Shown: in pieces, positions 53,151 to 64,000 of the stretch
How the letters are laid out: each line of letters starts with the position of its first letter
How positions within the stretch are numbered: position 1 is the stretch's first letter
Source: Amblyomma americanum
Lineage: Eukaryota; Arthropoda; Arachnida; Ixodida; Ixodidae
Direction: 5' to 3'
DNA: 64,000 nt
NCBI RefSeq assembly: GCF_052857255.1
Contig: NC_135497.1
Span: forward strand, 112,461,002-112,525,001
Translations under genes and position numbers: made by a program
Notes under the pieces: generated by a model
Seen by the model: the letters and a program-made list of their open reading frames with translations, nothing else
What the model was told of the DNA's origin: nothing
Database searches by the model: none

Positions 53151-54239
53151 GATTGGTGTTTTGCTGCAGAGGATGTTGCGGTGAACCTACAGCAGCGTTT
53201 CGAGCGTGTTGCTGCAGAATCCCCAGTTGTGCTTCCGCGGTGCGGTCGATCGTCGCATGATAGTACAATTGACCTTAAATAGTCAACGAATGCATCGTTA
53301 AATAAGGGCTTCATATAGGCTGCGGCTGCCGCTGCGACTTTTTGAGGCCGATTCACGAGCAGACAGCTTTCGCTGTACCAGATGTCTACCGGCTCCGGAC
53401 AAGTTTAGCTCAAGTCTTTCGATGGCAAAATGCCTTGAAGACTTGTTTGGTACGCTTAATAAAAAGAAAAACGTAGGTCATATGTCATGAATATTCAGTG
53501 TGTTCGCACATCCACTGCTCGGGCAAGCATTCAGAACCGTGCATGACTTGCAGATTAATGGGCTGATGATGATGGTGATGATGATAATTATTATTAAAGG
53601 GAGCATCAATACTGGCTTTTGGCCGCGGGCAGTCGTGGCGAAATATGTAATGAAACCTCGTGTTCACGGCAGCGCATGGAGGCAGCCTTGCATGGAGGTA
53701 ATGTTGCCGGTTTATTGCGCAGAGGGCCATCGAGTAGCCCACAACCGCACGCCCACAGCTAAGTCTTGTTTGCTTCGAGCAAGGGTTATCGTGCGGCCCC
53801 CACTCGCGGCGCCGTTCTTTCGGCAGTTTTAAAACAAACACTGCAAATGCGGACTAGTTTCAAACGATGGTTAGCCGACTGTGGAAGTTTTAAGGCTGTG
53901 GAAAGTCGCGTGCACCCCGCAAAGCGGAACCGTTGCACGGACTCCTCAGGTGAGGATAGGCAAGTGTGAAATATTATAGGTTCGCAGCATATCGCATGAC
54001 AACGTCTAGACGTCCCAGGGACGGGCAGCGAAGGGAAAACTTGAGCAGAACTTCGCCCGGGCGAACTTGACGGGCGAGCCGCGGAGCGGTGCAAGATCCA
54101 TTCTGGCCTCTTTATTACTTTTGTCACGTGTAATACGGTGTACACAGTGTCCGAAGGCGTAGTCTCGTCCGTTCCTCAACGTTTCGCTGGATCAGCGAAC
54201 CATCAGGACATTTAGGTCGACATCATCGATCGTCATCAT
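53151..54239. other. Unassigned DNA
   Basis: An ATG/ATT trinucleotide tract at about 53562-53597 and otherwise chance frames (53485-53841 and 53786-54145 minus). Confidence 0.35.
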
Positions 54240-54850
54240 CATTATGAAATGAAAAGAAAAATCCATCGACTAAAATTTCTTTCTCTTCTTAAAAAATAAC
54301 CTACTTGCCCTCGCTCCCGAGCCTTATGTAACGCCACTGGCAGCACGCCGAACACGACATCGTCACGCTGACTCTCCAACTCCCTATATATTGCCAGAGC
54401 TAACGTTTTTAAATGTTCTTTTTACCCCGCGCATTATTACGGTTTGGAACAATTTACTTCAGTCAGTACTAACCAGTATTCATTCTATTGAGCATTTGAA
54501 TTATTGACATCATTGTTTTCTTGTGAATTAAATGTTACACAAGTTGATCTTTTTATTTTTCCTTTACTTCGCTCAAACTGTATTCATGGTTCAGTGCTGT
54601 ATATATTATTCGCTATTCTTGTTTTTATTGTTTTGGGCATTCTTTCATTACCAGAGAGAATGTTTCTTTTCCTTGTTCTCGCAGCTAGTGGACCGCGTTC
54701 GTTGGTATTCTGTGCACTGTTAATTAATCTAACTTTTACTTGTGCTACTGTAATTATTCTGTATAAATATTCGTATGCCTCTCCTGTTTGGGCCACACCA
54801 AAGCCTGCAGTATACTATAAATAAACAAATAAATAAAAAAATAAAATACA
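54240..54850 (+). mobile_element. CR1/L2-like LINE, 3' end
   Basis: The plus strand reads, across shifted frames, a LINE C-terminus: LKFLSLLKNNLLALAPEPYV (about 54265-54330), ARANVFKCSFYP (about 54398-54433), TVWNNLLQSVL-like residues, then a 3' UTR and a tail of AAATA repeats (about 54825-54850). The NVFK(C/Y)SF.PRT..WN pattern is the usual C-terminal signature of this clade. Heavily decayed and 5'-truncated. Confidence 0.6.
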
Positions 54851-57800
54851 AAATTAACTAAGTTTAATAGTTTTTTTTCTGTAATCTCACTCACTCACTC
54901 ATGCTCATCGTTGGCTTGGATATGATCGTGAGAATCGCAGAAATACAGTTGGCCCTTGAACTTTCCTGTCCACTGAGGCCATCGCCAGGAGGGTGGGTAA
55001 ATTCTCCGGTGGGTTGAATACAGGTGTAGTCATTGAAAAAAAAAAAGGATACCGAGATCCTCATCTCTCCGCCACCGGATTTGGAAGCTTCATGGCTGTC
55101 ACTGCTGACGTCCCAGCACAGCAGTCGCTTCCGTGGTTCCCTCTGTGTATCCGCTTTCGCAACCGCCGTTATTATAACTAAAAACATTAGAACAAATGGG
55201 AAAAAATAATTTTCCTAACTCATTGTAGCAGCACCTTTCGCGTGTATGCAGGCCATAGAGGAAAGCCCAGAGGTTTTGTAAGTCCGCCGCTCTATGGAAA
55301 GTCCCTGCAAGTGTTGGCGTTCGCTGATTTGGCAACATTGGGCCGCGGCAGCCATATTATGGCCGTATGTCTTCCCAGCGCCTCCTCTATTTTTACAATA
55401 GAGGAGGCGCTGGTCTTCCAAGCCCGGTGGCGCGGGCAAAAGGAACGCGGTACTATAAAAATCCAGGAACGTTATGGCGTTTGTCCGCAGAAGCGGGTGG
55501 GGACGCTAAGCACCTACGCATTCCTTGCCTCTCTCGAGAATCCGTCCTTCTTTTTACCAAGCGAAATGATCTCTACTGTTATCTGCATGAATAAAGACAG
55601 GCAAACAGAGCACAGAAAAGAAGACCACCTCAAAAGGAAACATTCAACCCCAAGCGGCTTGATGCAGGAAGAGCAGTAAGCTACGATAAAAAAAGAAAGC
55701 AAGACAGGCACACACCAGACACGAACGGAATATGAACAGGCGAAGGCCAAGGCCCGTTTCCGCTAAGAATTTCACCTCATGCCGACATGTTTCTCGCCCA
55801 CTTGGGTGCGGCAGGTCAAGGTTGGACTCCCTTCGGTAAGCCGAGCTGACGAAACTTGGTCATCAGCACAGTGAGAAAACTCGCAGTACTGAGGCACAGA
55901 AGCAGCAAGCGTTCCGGGGTCTCGAAACTACAGCAGTCGCCGCCAGCACCGAAGGAGCTCAAAGTTCGTCTTCGCCTGTGAATCCGCTGCGCCCCATTAA
56001 CGCACCCGCATGATTACAAGTTTGGCGCACCCATGTAACGTCTATAACCAGCGACTCCGGAAGTCCGTGTGTGTGCGCGCGGAGGTGCTTAGAGCAGGTC
56101 AACCGGTTCGAACTAATTGGAAACGGAAGAAACTAACCTCCACCCCCTGTGTCTGGAGTCTCTGACTATAACCATAGGAAACACGCAATGTGACAGCATA
56201 ACCATCACTCCAGGCAAGTCGAGGTATACAGTTTGCGAAAACGTTTGTCCTTTACCTTGTATAGCGTACAGAGGTTCGTGCAATTCATCAGCGCTTTTTT
56301 TTCAGCGCAGTTTGCCCTGCTCTCATGCTTGCAGTGGTGCAACTGCTCTGAACACTTGCCGGCAGCGCTTAACGTGGAGGCCGCGGTCCAGCTCCCGTCA
56401 TCCGATGCAGCCCGCTGCGGTGCGGATGAAATCGCGAGGGCACAAGCCGTCCTCGCCTCGCGGTGACCCCGTCGCAGCCACCGAGACGCACGACGTCGTT
56501 TTGTTGTAGTTTTGTCGCGCGCACGCCTCACGCGAGGCGGCCAATTTCTAAATTAACGAGCCAGTCACGTCGGGCCATGCGCTGACACAGAGACCTTGGC
56601 TTGCCTCAGTTTCATTCCGACGAGGATTACGCAAAGAGAGAGGGAGAGCGTAGAGCAAAAATCAAAATTCCTCAAAACTAGCTCGACGGACAGTGACTCC
56701 GAGAAGCTTTTTGCGCTGTTTGTATTTTCCTTTCAGGTGCGACATTTTCATCGCGGCACGAGCACAATACGAACGCGAGCATGCACTTTGACGTGCGGCC
56801 ATTTTTTTATCGGAAGTTTGTGGCGAATGCTGAGTGAAGCGAATGGGTGGAGTTTTCCCATACTCGTTACGCTTTTGTCCTTATTTTCCCTCCTTATTTC
56901 CTTATTTTTCTTTTCATTTCACTTATTTCATCCTCAAAGGCGCGACGGTATTGCATCAGGGGGAGATGGGGCTAGAATTTTTATAAATTCATCGTGTAAC
57001 GCGGGATGGAAAGACAGAGGCTAAGTAAAGCAAAGGAACTCACGTACAAGGAAGTGTAAAGAAAAGGGTGAAGGACAAAACAAACTACAGAACAACGAAA
57101 CAAAATATAATGTACTAGTGGTAGTACACGTATTTCAAAGGCAGCGAATGATTCAATTGACCGCAATAACGTTTCCATGTCTTATAGAAGAATGTTAAGT
57201 TTGACGCGAAATCACATGCGAAAAGATATTCTGTGGTATTATTACCAGAAGTTATTTTAGCTCTGTTTTTTTTTAAGCGAGAACTCATGACAATGTTCTT
57301 ATGACATTAGGAAAACCATTACCAATATCTGGTCAAATGTTTAGGGGAATCCCCCAAGGTGGAGTACCAATATCTACGTACACGCCTGCTACAACACGTG
57401 AAGGGGAAAAAACTCTGACAAAAAAGGCTGCTATAATAATTTCGGCGAGCTATAAATGCTGTGGGCGTATCATCTAACCACGAAATATTTCGAGGAAAGC
57501 AGAAAATTGAACGGAGCGATTTTGTTTTGACGCGGGTTTACTATACTCTTGTTAACCGCTTCGTCACTTCGTTTCTTTTCAAGCACCAATAGTCACCACA
57601 GCTGACTAGCTGACCTGCTGGTTGATTCCTCGAAACAGTACTAGATGCGCTCGCAGGAGTATGAATTTCTGAAACCCTGAGTGTGTCTGCTTACTCACTA
57701 CATCAAAGTATGCTAATTTTTCGCTGCCATATTGGCGAAACTTATTCCCGTGAAGATCGGAAACGACATTTTGAGCGAGAACAGTTTCATCCGGCCAAAG

Positions 57801-58099
57801 CTTGCTTCACACAGAACGGACGTAGCGGATACGCCCATTCGCACGAACACAAAACCACATCATTCGCGATGTTTCTGTTTCTTGTCATTGTATACATTTT
57901 CTCTCATATGCATTCACGCTGGGATAGACTGTTATAAAAATGACGCAAATTGCCATAACGCACCACGCGCCGAGCGCGGCCTCTGCATGAACTGCATCCG
58001 GGAAATCTTTTTTTGAATGGTCGCTTTTATGCAATCTTCGCAGCGTTTCTTTTATTTGCATCCCGGGCATTGTAAGGGACATCTGAAGCTATTTATATT
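54851..58099. other. Long unassigned region
   Basis: 3.2 kb with no transposon that I recognise and no domain-bearing frame. It includes a perfect short hairpin at 55375-55413. Frames such as 55242-55679, 56117-56509 and 56596-57024 lack domain features. Confidence 0.35.
55375..55413. repeat. Perfect 16-bp stem hairpin
   Basis: CCAGCGCCTCCTCTAT (55375-55390), 7-nt loop TTTTACA, ATAGAGGAGGCGCTGG (55398-55413). All 16 pairs match. Confidence 0.9.
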
Positions 58100-59815
58100 T
58101 ACGTACCTTTAATGGCTTATTTTGGGCGGCGCGGTGACTGCTCGGTCTTTGTCTGCTACTCCGTTCAGCAGCGACGGTAACAAAAATAAAAGATCATTCA
58201 GTCACCGCTTCCGGAACAAAGGGCGTGCAACGCAACAGCAAAAGAAGTTGCAGAAGAGCACGTACGGCGGGTGTGTATACGGAAACGGTGGCAATGTGAC
58301 CGCGCCGCTTGCCAGTATGTATAAGTATGTCAGCGGAAACTCAGAGTCCTCCCTCTTTTTTGCTATATACGTGCAAAGTTTGATACAGCGCTTAACCCTG
58401 GCTACGAAAAGTTTTTCTCGGTGCAGCACGGATGGCAGACGAGTTCGGCAAGCAGGGTACAAAAGAGTTTTCTGGCTAAACTGATGCGGACTTTTATTTT
58501 TTTTCCTGCCTTTCGCTGACATCGGGCAGTCGAGGAGCTTCAAACAGCTCGGTTTAATTGTCTCTACGTCGTTCAAGGACTTCCATACTGAACGCTGCAG
58601 CCGCGGGTTTGCTGGTGAACTCGGGAAAACTAATTATCGATGCTTTTGCTGTTTTTTTTTCTCGCCGACTCGCTCCTGTATTCTGCGGCAAAAAAACAAA
58701 CTCTGTACTCTTTTCGACTGAGTTGCGGCTTTCGTCGCATTTCGTCGCAGAAGACGCAATTTTTTCCACGTTTCGCACAGTAGCTTTGGCGCGTGGCCTC
58801 GCTCAGGCCGCCACGGCATACGCCTTGGCTGCGGCCGTTTCAGCATCGAGATTACCTTCTAAATGCGCTCGGAAAAAAGAATACCCACTTCCCCAGCTCC
58901 CGGCGCGCGGAAAGACGTTCCCCGTACACACCGTGGCAATAAAGAAAACTCCTGAGTCGTCCAGCTTCGAAATGACATGGGCGATTCCATTCAAAGTGTT
59001 TTGTCCGAAGCTTCAACAAACTGCTTCTCCAGAATGGGACCAACAACGCGTAGAAGCGCATAATAGCATGCGCAGCCGTTACATCGCGCGCGCACGCAAT
59101 GTTGTGCGTGCGCAGGCCTTGAGACAAGAGAGAGTGCCGGCGGATCTGCGAAGAAATGAGAGCCGCGACAAATGGAGCGCGCTCTCATGGTGCGCAAAAA
59201 GCCAGTCGCGCAGAAGCCATTTCGGCGAGCTTTCCGCAATCGTTAAAAGGCGGCACATAAGAAATGCGTGTTAACTTCTCCCGTCTTCATAATCTGTTTT
59301 GCGGGCTGCGCGGACCGTTTCGGATGTCTGTCCGCGCTAAAATGCGCCGAGACCAACGAGATGTTCGCACTTTTCCGGCCGCGCGGCTTGGCAGTTAGTC
59401 ATCAGAGCGCCGGCAACAAAGCTACCGGCGACACTGCAACGTCGACACCCGATCGTGGCGGCCTCGGTCATTGAGTTCAGCGCTGGAAGGAGGGAAGCGA
59501 ACGGAAAGCGGTACGAGAGAAGAGGGAGAGAGCGGGGAAAGGAAAGAGGGCAAATGGAAGGGTGTACTACCTACCAAGGGGAAACGAAAAACTGGAGGAG
59601 GGAACGTCTCGGCGCTTGAGGAGTGCCGGTGTCGAAAATCGCCTCCGGTCAAGAAAGAGGGCAGACGAGACGCTTATTCTCACGCGATCAACTCCGAGGC
59701 GGCCGACGCCCGCAGGGCACCCGCTTTGAGCTACTCTCGCTTCGCCACCCATTCACGGACCCATTCACGGACTACTGCGGTGTCACGACGCTGGTTCTGA
59801 AATGTAGGGCTTAGA
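58100..59815. promoter_or_regulatory. GC-rich region, possible promoter
   Basis: CpG frequency rises across this stretch (for example TCGCGCGCGCACGC near 59084-59097). The 238-codon frame at 58558-59274 has no domain and overlaps several frames on the other strand. A purine-rich GA tract lies at about 59485-59560. It may mark the promoter of a gene outside the recognisable sequence. Confidence 0.25.
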
Positions 59816-60374
59816 CCCGGGATCGGCGGCAATATTATCGCGAGAGGAAAACGAAGGTCGTAAACTGCGTGCGCTGAACTGGCACTAATACCTTCGCACT
59901 ATGGTGTGCGCGTTTAAAGTCGCGTGCAGGTGATGGCAAAACTTCCGCGATTGTTCCGCGGTATGGTTTGTCTTAACATGGCTAGGGCGGTGGTAATGGC
60001 TGTTCCGCGAAACCGCCATCACTTGCACGGACGTTAGCAGCTAAGGATAGCTGCGTGTTCTCGACGACTTCGTGGTGTCCGGGCGTGTCAAGAGTCCGGG
60101 CTCACCAGAGCCTCAATTTCGAAACGAGGTCGGCATTGTATGAACGATGCAACAGAGAAAAAAAGTTGCATCATTACATGTATGGCATTAAAAAAAAATT
60201 GATGACAACTGGAAGCGCGGCTTGGTGGCGTGATTTCGTCGTCGTCTATAGGCAGAACGAGTTTTGGAAAAAACATCCTCGGAAAAAATATCTCCTGAAA
60301 AAAGTCCCCATTTTCCAAGTAAGAAAACATATTCCCAAACCGGTGCCACTAAATGTTCCGTAACCTCCTGTGAT
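59816..60374. other. Unassigned DNA
   Basis: A 102-codon frame (60055-60363) rich in Lys and aromatic residues directly abuts the SINE-like element. No domain recognised. Confidence 0.35.
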
Positions 60375-60600
60375 TTGAGCATCGGCCTCTTGTGCGGGAG
60401 GTGGGAGGATCGACTCCAGTTCCGCCGGGTACCCACCGGTTGTCTAATAGGTACAAGCTTTCCCGTGACCTATTGCTCAGCTTATCTTACGTTATGTGCA
60501 GTAGCGGTATGCAGTGCGCTCTAAACTGGACACTTGCCCCTGCTGGTGCTGTGCTAAACGCAATGTCCGGCGAACGCCTCCCACCTATCCCCTTGCTATG
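60375..60600 (+). mobile_element. Second tRNA-like SINE-type repeat
   Basis: GCGGGAGGTGGGAGGATCGACTCC (around 60394-60417) contains a B-box-like AGGATCGACTCC, followed by CCGCCGGGTACCCACCGG and CAAGCTTTCCCGTGACC. I recall similar sequence as a common repeat in hard-tick transcripts. Its body differs from Ruka. Boundaries are uncertain and no target duplication was found. Confidence 0.45.
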
Positions 60601-60760
60601 TAGAGCGTCCACGTCCACTCGGACGCTCTTGATGGGGGACACAGGACAAACAGTGCAAGATTGTACGCTACAGAGATTCCACAAATCGGCAGGGAAGTGA
60701 CTAAACAACGAACAGATTCCGGGCGTTCATCCCCCTGCTGGTGCTTTGCGAAACGTAATG
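60536..60760. repeat. Direct repeat, 30 bp, period 195
   Basis: CCCCTGCTGGTGCTGTGCTAAACG (60536) recurs at 60731 as CCCCTGCTGGTGCTTTGCGAAACG with few changes; both copies end in xAATG. This suggests a tandem duplication or two related repeat copies. Confidence 0.6.
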
Positions 60761-60860
60761 GCTGTCATCGTGTACCCTGAGGGCTCCCGAAATGAGCGGC
60801 GATCAGTGTCACAATCACTCTTGAAATTTTTAGAGGACACTGGGCTTATGGAGCAGTAGT

Positions 60861-61149
60861 TGCGACATAATAAACTAAATCAGTAACGCAGGTGGAGCAA
60901 CTGCCGGCAGGCCACTGCAAGTCTAATCCCGCCTTTACAGCTGCGAGTAAAAAAGATTAGCACGCATGACGGAACACCGGAGCGCCAGAATGACAACGCG
61001 TGGCGCTGCTTGTGACGAAGAGGCTGATAACGAGAGTGCCGGGCCGTTCCCATTCTACAGTATTAGGGGGATTCAGCGGACTGTCACGGCACAGCAAAAT
61101 TTATTTTTCTGTTTCCCCCCTCTCTCTCTCTTTAGCGCAGCCTTGCTCC
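60861..61149. other. Unassigned DNA
   Basis: Short gap before the 3' end of the last LINE. It ends in a CT-rich tract (TCTCTCTCTCTTT near 61119-61131). Confidence 0.35.
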
Positions 61150-61428
61150 CGATGAGGAGGAGGAGGAAAAACTTTATTGATATTTAGTAAGATATGTTAT
61201 TAGCGGTCCTGGGCTGGCTTCTTCATCTTCCGATGAGTTGCTTCAGTCCGTCTTAACAGGGTTGGGGCCCCTGGTCGAGGGCTCCACTGAGATATGCCGC
61301 CAGGTAGGCTCTCCGCACCAGACCGGGCTTGATGGCCGGTTTCTCGCTGGAGAGCATCCACTCCCACTGTTCCGCACTCGGGTTTTTATTTATTGCAGCT
61401 AGATCCTTGTTTTTCTGACAGACCCACG

Positions 61429-62105
61429 TTAGTGCATTAACGTGGGTTTTTCTCCACACCACGGGCATTTGCTGCTGTATTGCGTGGGGTAGATTTTACT
61501 TAAGGTATTTAGGTTGGGGAAAGTCCCCGTTTGCAGCAGCCCCCGGCCGACTGCTTCTTGGTGTAGGCTTTTATGGGGTGGCAGATATTTGAGTCGCGTT
61601 CCCATGTGATAGTTTAGAATGTCTGAGTAGATCAGGGGTACCGGGTCTGCTCCTGGGTTTTCGAGGTCAGGTTGAGTGGAGGCTCGATTTGTGTGCCCTC
61701 GTGCAATCCCATCCGCCTCCACGTTTCCGGCGATCCCGGTGTGTCCTGGTACCCACATGATTACTCGTTGCAGTTGTTTTTCTTTGGTTTGCGGTTGCGG
61801 GTTGTTTGCGGGATTTTGGCTGATTTAAGGATATTGAGTGCTTTCCTTCCTATTTTGCCATTCATGTAATTTCGGCATGCTGCTTGCGAGTCTGTTAATA
61901 TTGTTAGAGACCTTAGGGTGCGGTAGCCCTCCGCCGCCGCCAGGGCGATGGCAGTCTTTTCGGCTTCCTCGGCCGCACAGTCCCTGAATGATGCGCTGGC
62001 TATTTCCCTGTGTTCAGAGTTTATTCCCGTTGCTACCATCCTGTTTCTGGTTTCACGAGTATCTCTCCTGTACTCAGCCGCGTCTGTGTACAGTGTGTTT
62101 TATTT
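61429..62105 (-). pseudogene. LINE RNase H domain with complete catalytic set
   Basis: The first Asp is in TLYTDAAEYRRD (about 62100-62070), the Glu in AAEEAEKTAIALAAAEGY (about 61975), the second Asp in LTILTDSQAACRNY (about 61900-61860), and the last in VPGHTGIAGNVEADGIARG (61758 and below), where His and Asp are both kept. One stop (TGA/TAA-type) near 61760 separates the third and fourth blocks. This is the only RNase H in the window in which all four acidic residues and the His can be found. The frame then continues to a C-terminal CPWCGEKPT knuckle. Confidence 0.75.
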
Positions 62106-62594
62106 TTCGGCTAGGATTTGTTGAACATATTTTGCCCTAGCTTCCCTGCGTCCTTTATGCAGGTTTGGATCCGTGTTTTTCGGTATCGGGGCTATCCTGA
62201 GTGTGTTGCGATATTCGTCAGGTATCCGCGCTGTTCTTTTTGTTGCTTGTAGCGCACCTTCGTAGCCACACCTATTTAGGAGCGCTATCCCCGCTTTGGT
62301 TTCTTTTAGCCTTTGTAGCTGCGCCGCAAGTTGTTCTTCTCTCAGCTCTTCTAAGGTGTTATGCAAACCCAGGGCTAGGAGTTTCTCCGTTGAGGTTGCT
62401 TGCGGTAGGTGGAGCGCTATCTTATATGCTTTCCTTATTATTGTGTCTGCTTGAATTATTTCTCCCTTAGTGCAGTTGTAGTATGGGAGGCTGTATGTTC
62501 TTCTGCTTACTACGAGGCTTCTGGCGAGTTTTAAAGTGTCATCTTCCGGCATGCCATGCCTCCTTCTGGAGACCCTGGTTATCATGCGGGCCAC
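62100..62594 (-). pseudogene. LINE thumb region
   Basis: 164 codons: SRRRHGMPEDDTLKLARSLV, LPYYNCTKGEIIQADTIIRK, LLALGLHNTLEELREEQLAA and RLKETKAGIALLNRCGY. This is the same set of blocks as at 12676-13203 and 21290-21583, in the same order, which allows the three LINEs to be aligned. It ends in a basic tail ahead of RNase H, which starts in a different frame at about 62105. Confidence 0.75.
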
Positions 62595-62905
62595 TTGCGT
62601 CGCCGAGGCATTGATTAATTTTAGGGTGTGTGTGCATCTTTGGTTCGATTAGATCCACATTCCTAGCATTATAATGACTGTTTTTTTCCGGAATTGGTTG
62701 TCCTTCTAGATAGACGTTTATCCTGAGTTCCTCCTCCTCCGGTAATTTGTGATTTTGTCTGCTTCTCCAGATTCATAAGGGTTCTGATTTTTTTTCTGCT
62801 GAGCAGGCAAGGCCTGCATGGCTGACGTAATTCTCTACCGTCATGTATGGCTGCTTCCTGTAGCTGTAGCTTTCCATCTTTCTCACCGAGCGAGCCCTCC
62901 TTGAC

Positions 62906-63910
62906 CTACACTGTGATGTCGTCGGCATACATTGCGTGTCGTACGCTTTCTATGTTTTCCAACTGCTTCGCTAAGCCAATCATCGAGATGTTGAAGAGGA
63001 TGAAAGATATTACTGATCCCTGCGGCGTTCCTTTATTGGGCGTGTGGAAGCGCTCGGAGCGAATTTCACGCAGTCCTATCGTTGCTGTTCGGTTTGTTAG
63101 AAATACCTTGACATACCCGTATATTTTCTTGCCGCAATCCAAGTTGCTTAGGCCCGTTAATATTGCTTCATGGCTGACGTTGTCGAACGCCCCTTTAATG
63201 TCTAGCGCCATGATTACGTGCTCCCCTCGTCTCGGGGCGTTGGTTAAAACCTCGTCTTTGATTTGGAGTAGCACGTCTTGTATTGATAATTTGCTTCTAA
63301 AGCCAAACATGCTATGCGGGTATAGCTCTTTGTCTTCCATATGGTCTTGTAAGCGTCTCGTTATTATCCTTTCATATAGTTTACCTAGGCACGATGTAAG
63401 GGATATCGGTCTGAGATTTTCAACCTGCAACTTTTTGCCTGGTTTTGGGATCATTACTATCTCCGCCTGTTTCCACTCATCCGGGACAGTCTCATTTTCC
63501 CATAGCTTGTTTAAGTATTCTGTTAATTCCTCGATCATCCCGTCGCTTAGGTTGCGGATGATTGCGTTATTAATTTTGTCTGCTCCCGCGGCCATGTTTC
63601 TGGTCGAGCTTCTTATGGCCGCGTAGACTTCCTCCCTTGTTATTGGTCTGTCTAACTCTAGATTTCCTCGTCCTTGATAGTGGCCCGTGTAGGCTTCTGG
63701 GTTGTCGTCTCCGAAACATTTATGCTTGACTTTTTCTATGAGCTCCGACTCTGGTCCCTGGAACTGATGGACCAGTCTATGCATGGCCTTGTTGTTTTCG
63801 CTTTTCATTTTCGTTGGGTCCAGGAGGGCTTTCAGTATGTGCCACGTTTTGGCCGTACTCAGTGTTCCGCTAAGGGAATTGCTGAATTTCTGCCCATTTG
63901 TTCTAGCCAA
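62906..63910 (-). pseudogene. LINE reverse transcriptase
   Basis: 334 open codons containing the full RT fingers and palm: DRPITREEVYAAIRSSTRN, GADKINNAIIRN, AEIVMIPKPGKKLQVENLRP, ISLTSCLGKLYERIITRRL, MFGFRSKLSIQDVLLQI, the palm Asp block IMALDIKGAFDNVSHEAI, GTPQGSVISFILFNIS and the catalytic AMYADDITV (about 62936-62910). A TAG follows straight after the YADD block, and the thumb is recovered in another frame. All catalytic residues are present, so only the breaks prevent function. Confidence 0.85.
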
Positions 63911-64000
63911 CTGTTACGTGTAGTCCTCCGCTTTCTTTGTTATTTCTGCAATTTTTATCTCGAGTTTCCTTTTGTACTTCTGTCTTTTCCACCGTTTGGT

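Larger units (their letters stand above)
61150..64000 (-). mobile_element. I/R1-like LINE with RNase H, running off the window
   Basis: The minus strand has a 3' end with AATAAAG followed by a GAGGAGGAGG-type tail (61150-61175 on the plus strand), a C-terminal region (61253-61760), RNase H (about 61700-62105), thumb (62100-62594) and RT (62906-63910). Coding-type sequence continues to 64000 (IKIAEITKKAEDYT, then a stop). ORF2 is split by frameshifts or stops after the YADD box, between thumb and RNase H, and near 61760. The endonuclease and ORF1 must lie beyond the window. Confidence 0.8.

Noticed and set aside
53562..53597. RTE tail based on ATG repeats
   Set aside because: No RTE coding sequence lies beside it and no target duplication was found, so it may be plain microsatellite.
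58558..59274. 238-codon frame
   Set aside because: No domain, no splice context, and shadowed by frames on the other strand in GC-rich sequence.

Overview
This window looks like genomic DNA of an ixodid (hard) tick. The strongest evidence is several copies of a tRNA-derived SINE with conserved pol III A and B boxes and a conserved body, which I recognise as the tick family known as Ruka. The very mixed load of chelicerate-type retroelements (RTE, I/R1-like, CR1/L2-like, Penelope, Ty3/Gypsy), the AT-rich intergenic DNA with islands of CpG-rich sequence, and the absence of any prokaryotic gene organisation agree with this. Family names were assigned by eye from motifs; no database was searched.

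Layout. 0.6-6 kb: a 5'-truncated RTE fragment with target-site duplication (TSD), a SINE with TSD, a Penelope-like endonuclease remnant, and a 1.56-kb hAT-type non-autonomous transposon with a perfect 8-bp TSD that carries a nested LINE tail. 6-11.6 kb: mostly unique DNA holding local repeats, a 113-bp palindrome, an E-box tandem repeat and the only host coding sequence I can support, two consecutive terminal exons (8631-8694 and 9389-9592) of an unidentified gene. 12-17.7 kb: an internally deleted LINE whose 3' tail was hit by a second LINE in opposite orientation, then two SINEs. 17.7-21 kb: low-complexity and tandem-repeat DNA. 21.3-22.6 kb: an I/R1-like LINE remnant. 22.8-32.1 kb: a decayed Ty3/Gypsy element on the minus strand, bordered by a 347-bp CA microsatellite and by arms of a fold-back repeat family, then Penelope remnants and a complete fold-back hairpin. 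32.7-34.9 kb: a decayed Penelope-like element with RT and GIY-YIG domains. 36.3-37.2, 47.2-48.1 and 58.1-59.8 kb: CpG-rich stretches that may be promoters. 42.0-46.4 kb: a near-intact CR1/L2-like LINE. 54.2-54.9 kb: a LINE tail. 61.15-64 kb: an I/R1-like LINE with RNase H that runs off the window edge.

The most interesting object is the 4.4-kb LINE at 42016-46421 (minus strand). It combines (i) a 5' region made of an in-frame 258-bp monomer repeat with a TATA box, where the 5' end of the copy falls 29 nt downstream of the equivalent TATA position, (ii) an ORF1 that opens with a hydrophobic leader ending in a canonical 2A ribosome-skipping motif (GDVESNPGP), (iii) an ORF2 that has no AUG and lies in the same frame as ORF1, separated only by one UAG codon, and (iv) a single apparent frameshift, in a 9-nt homopolymer, in an otherwise open ORF2. 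Together these suggest a recently active element with unusual translation control.

Nearly all other open reading frames are broken transposon genes or chance frames in CpG-rich or simple-sequence DNA. No tRNA, rRNA, CRISPR or operon structures are present.
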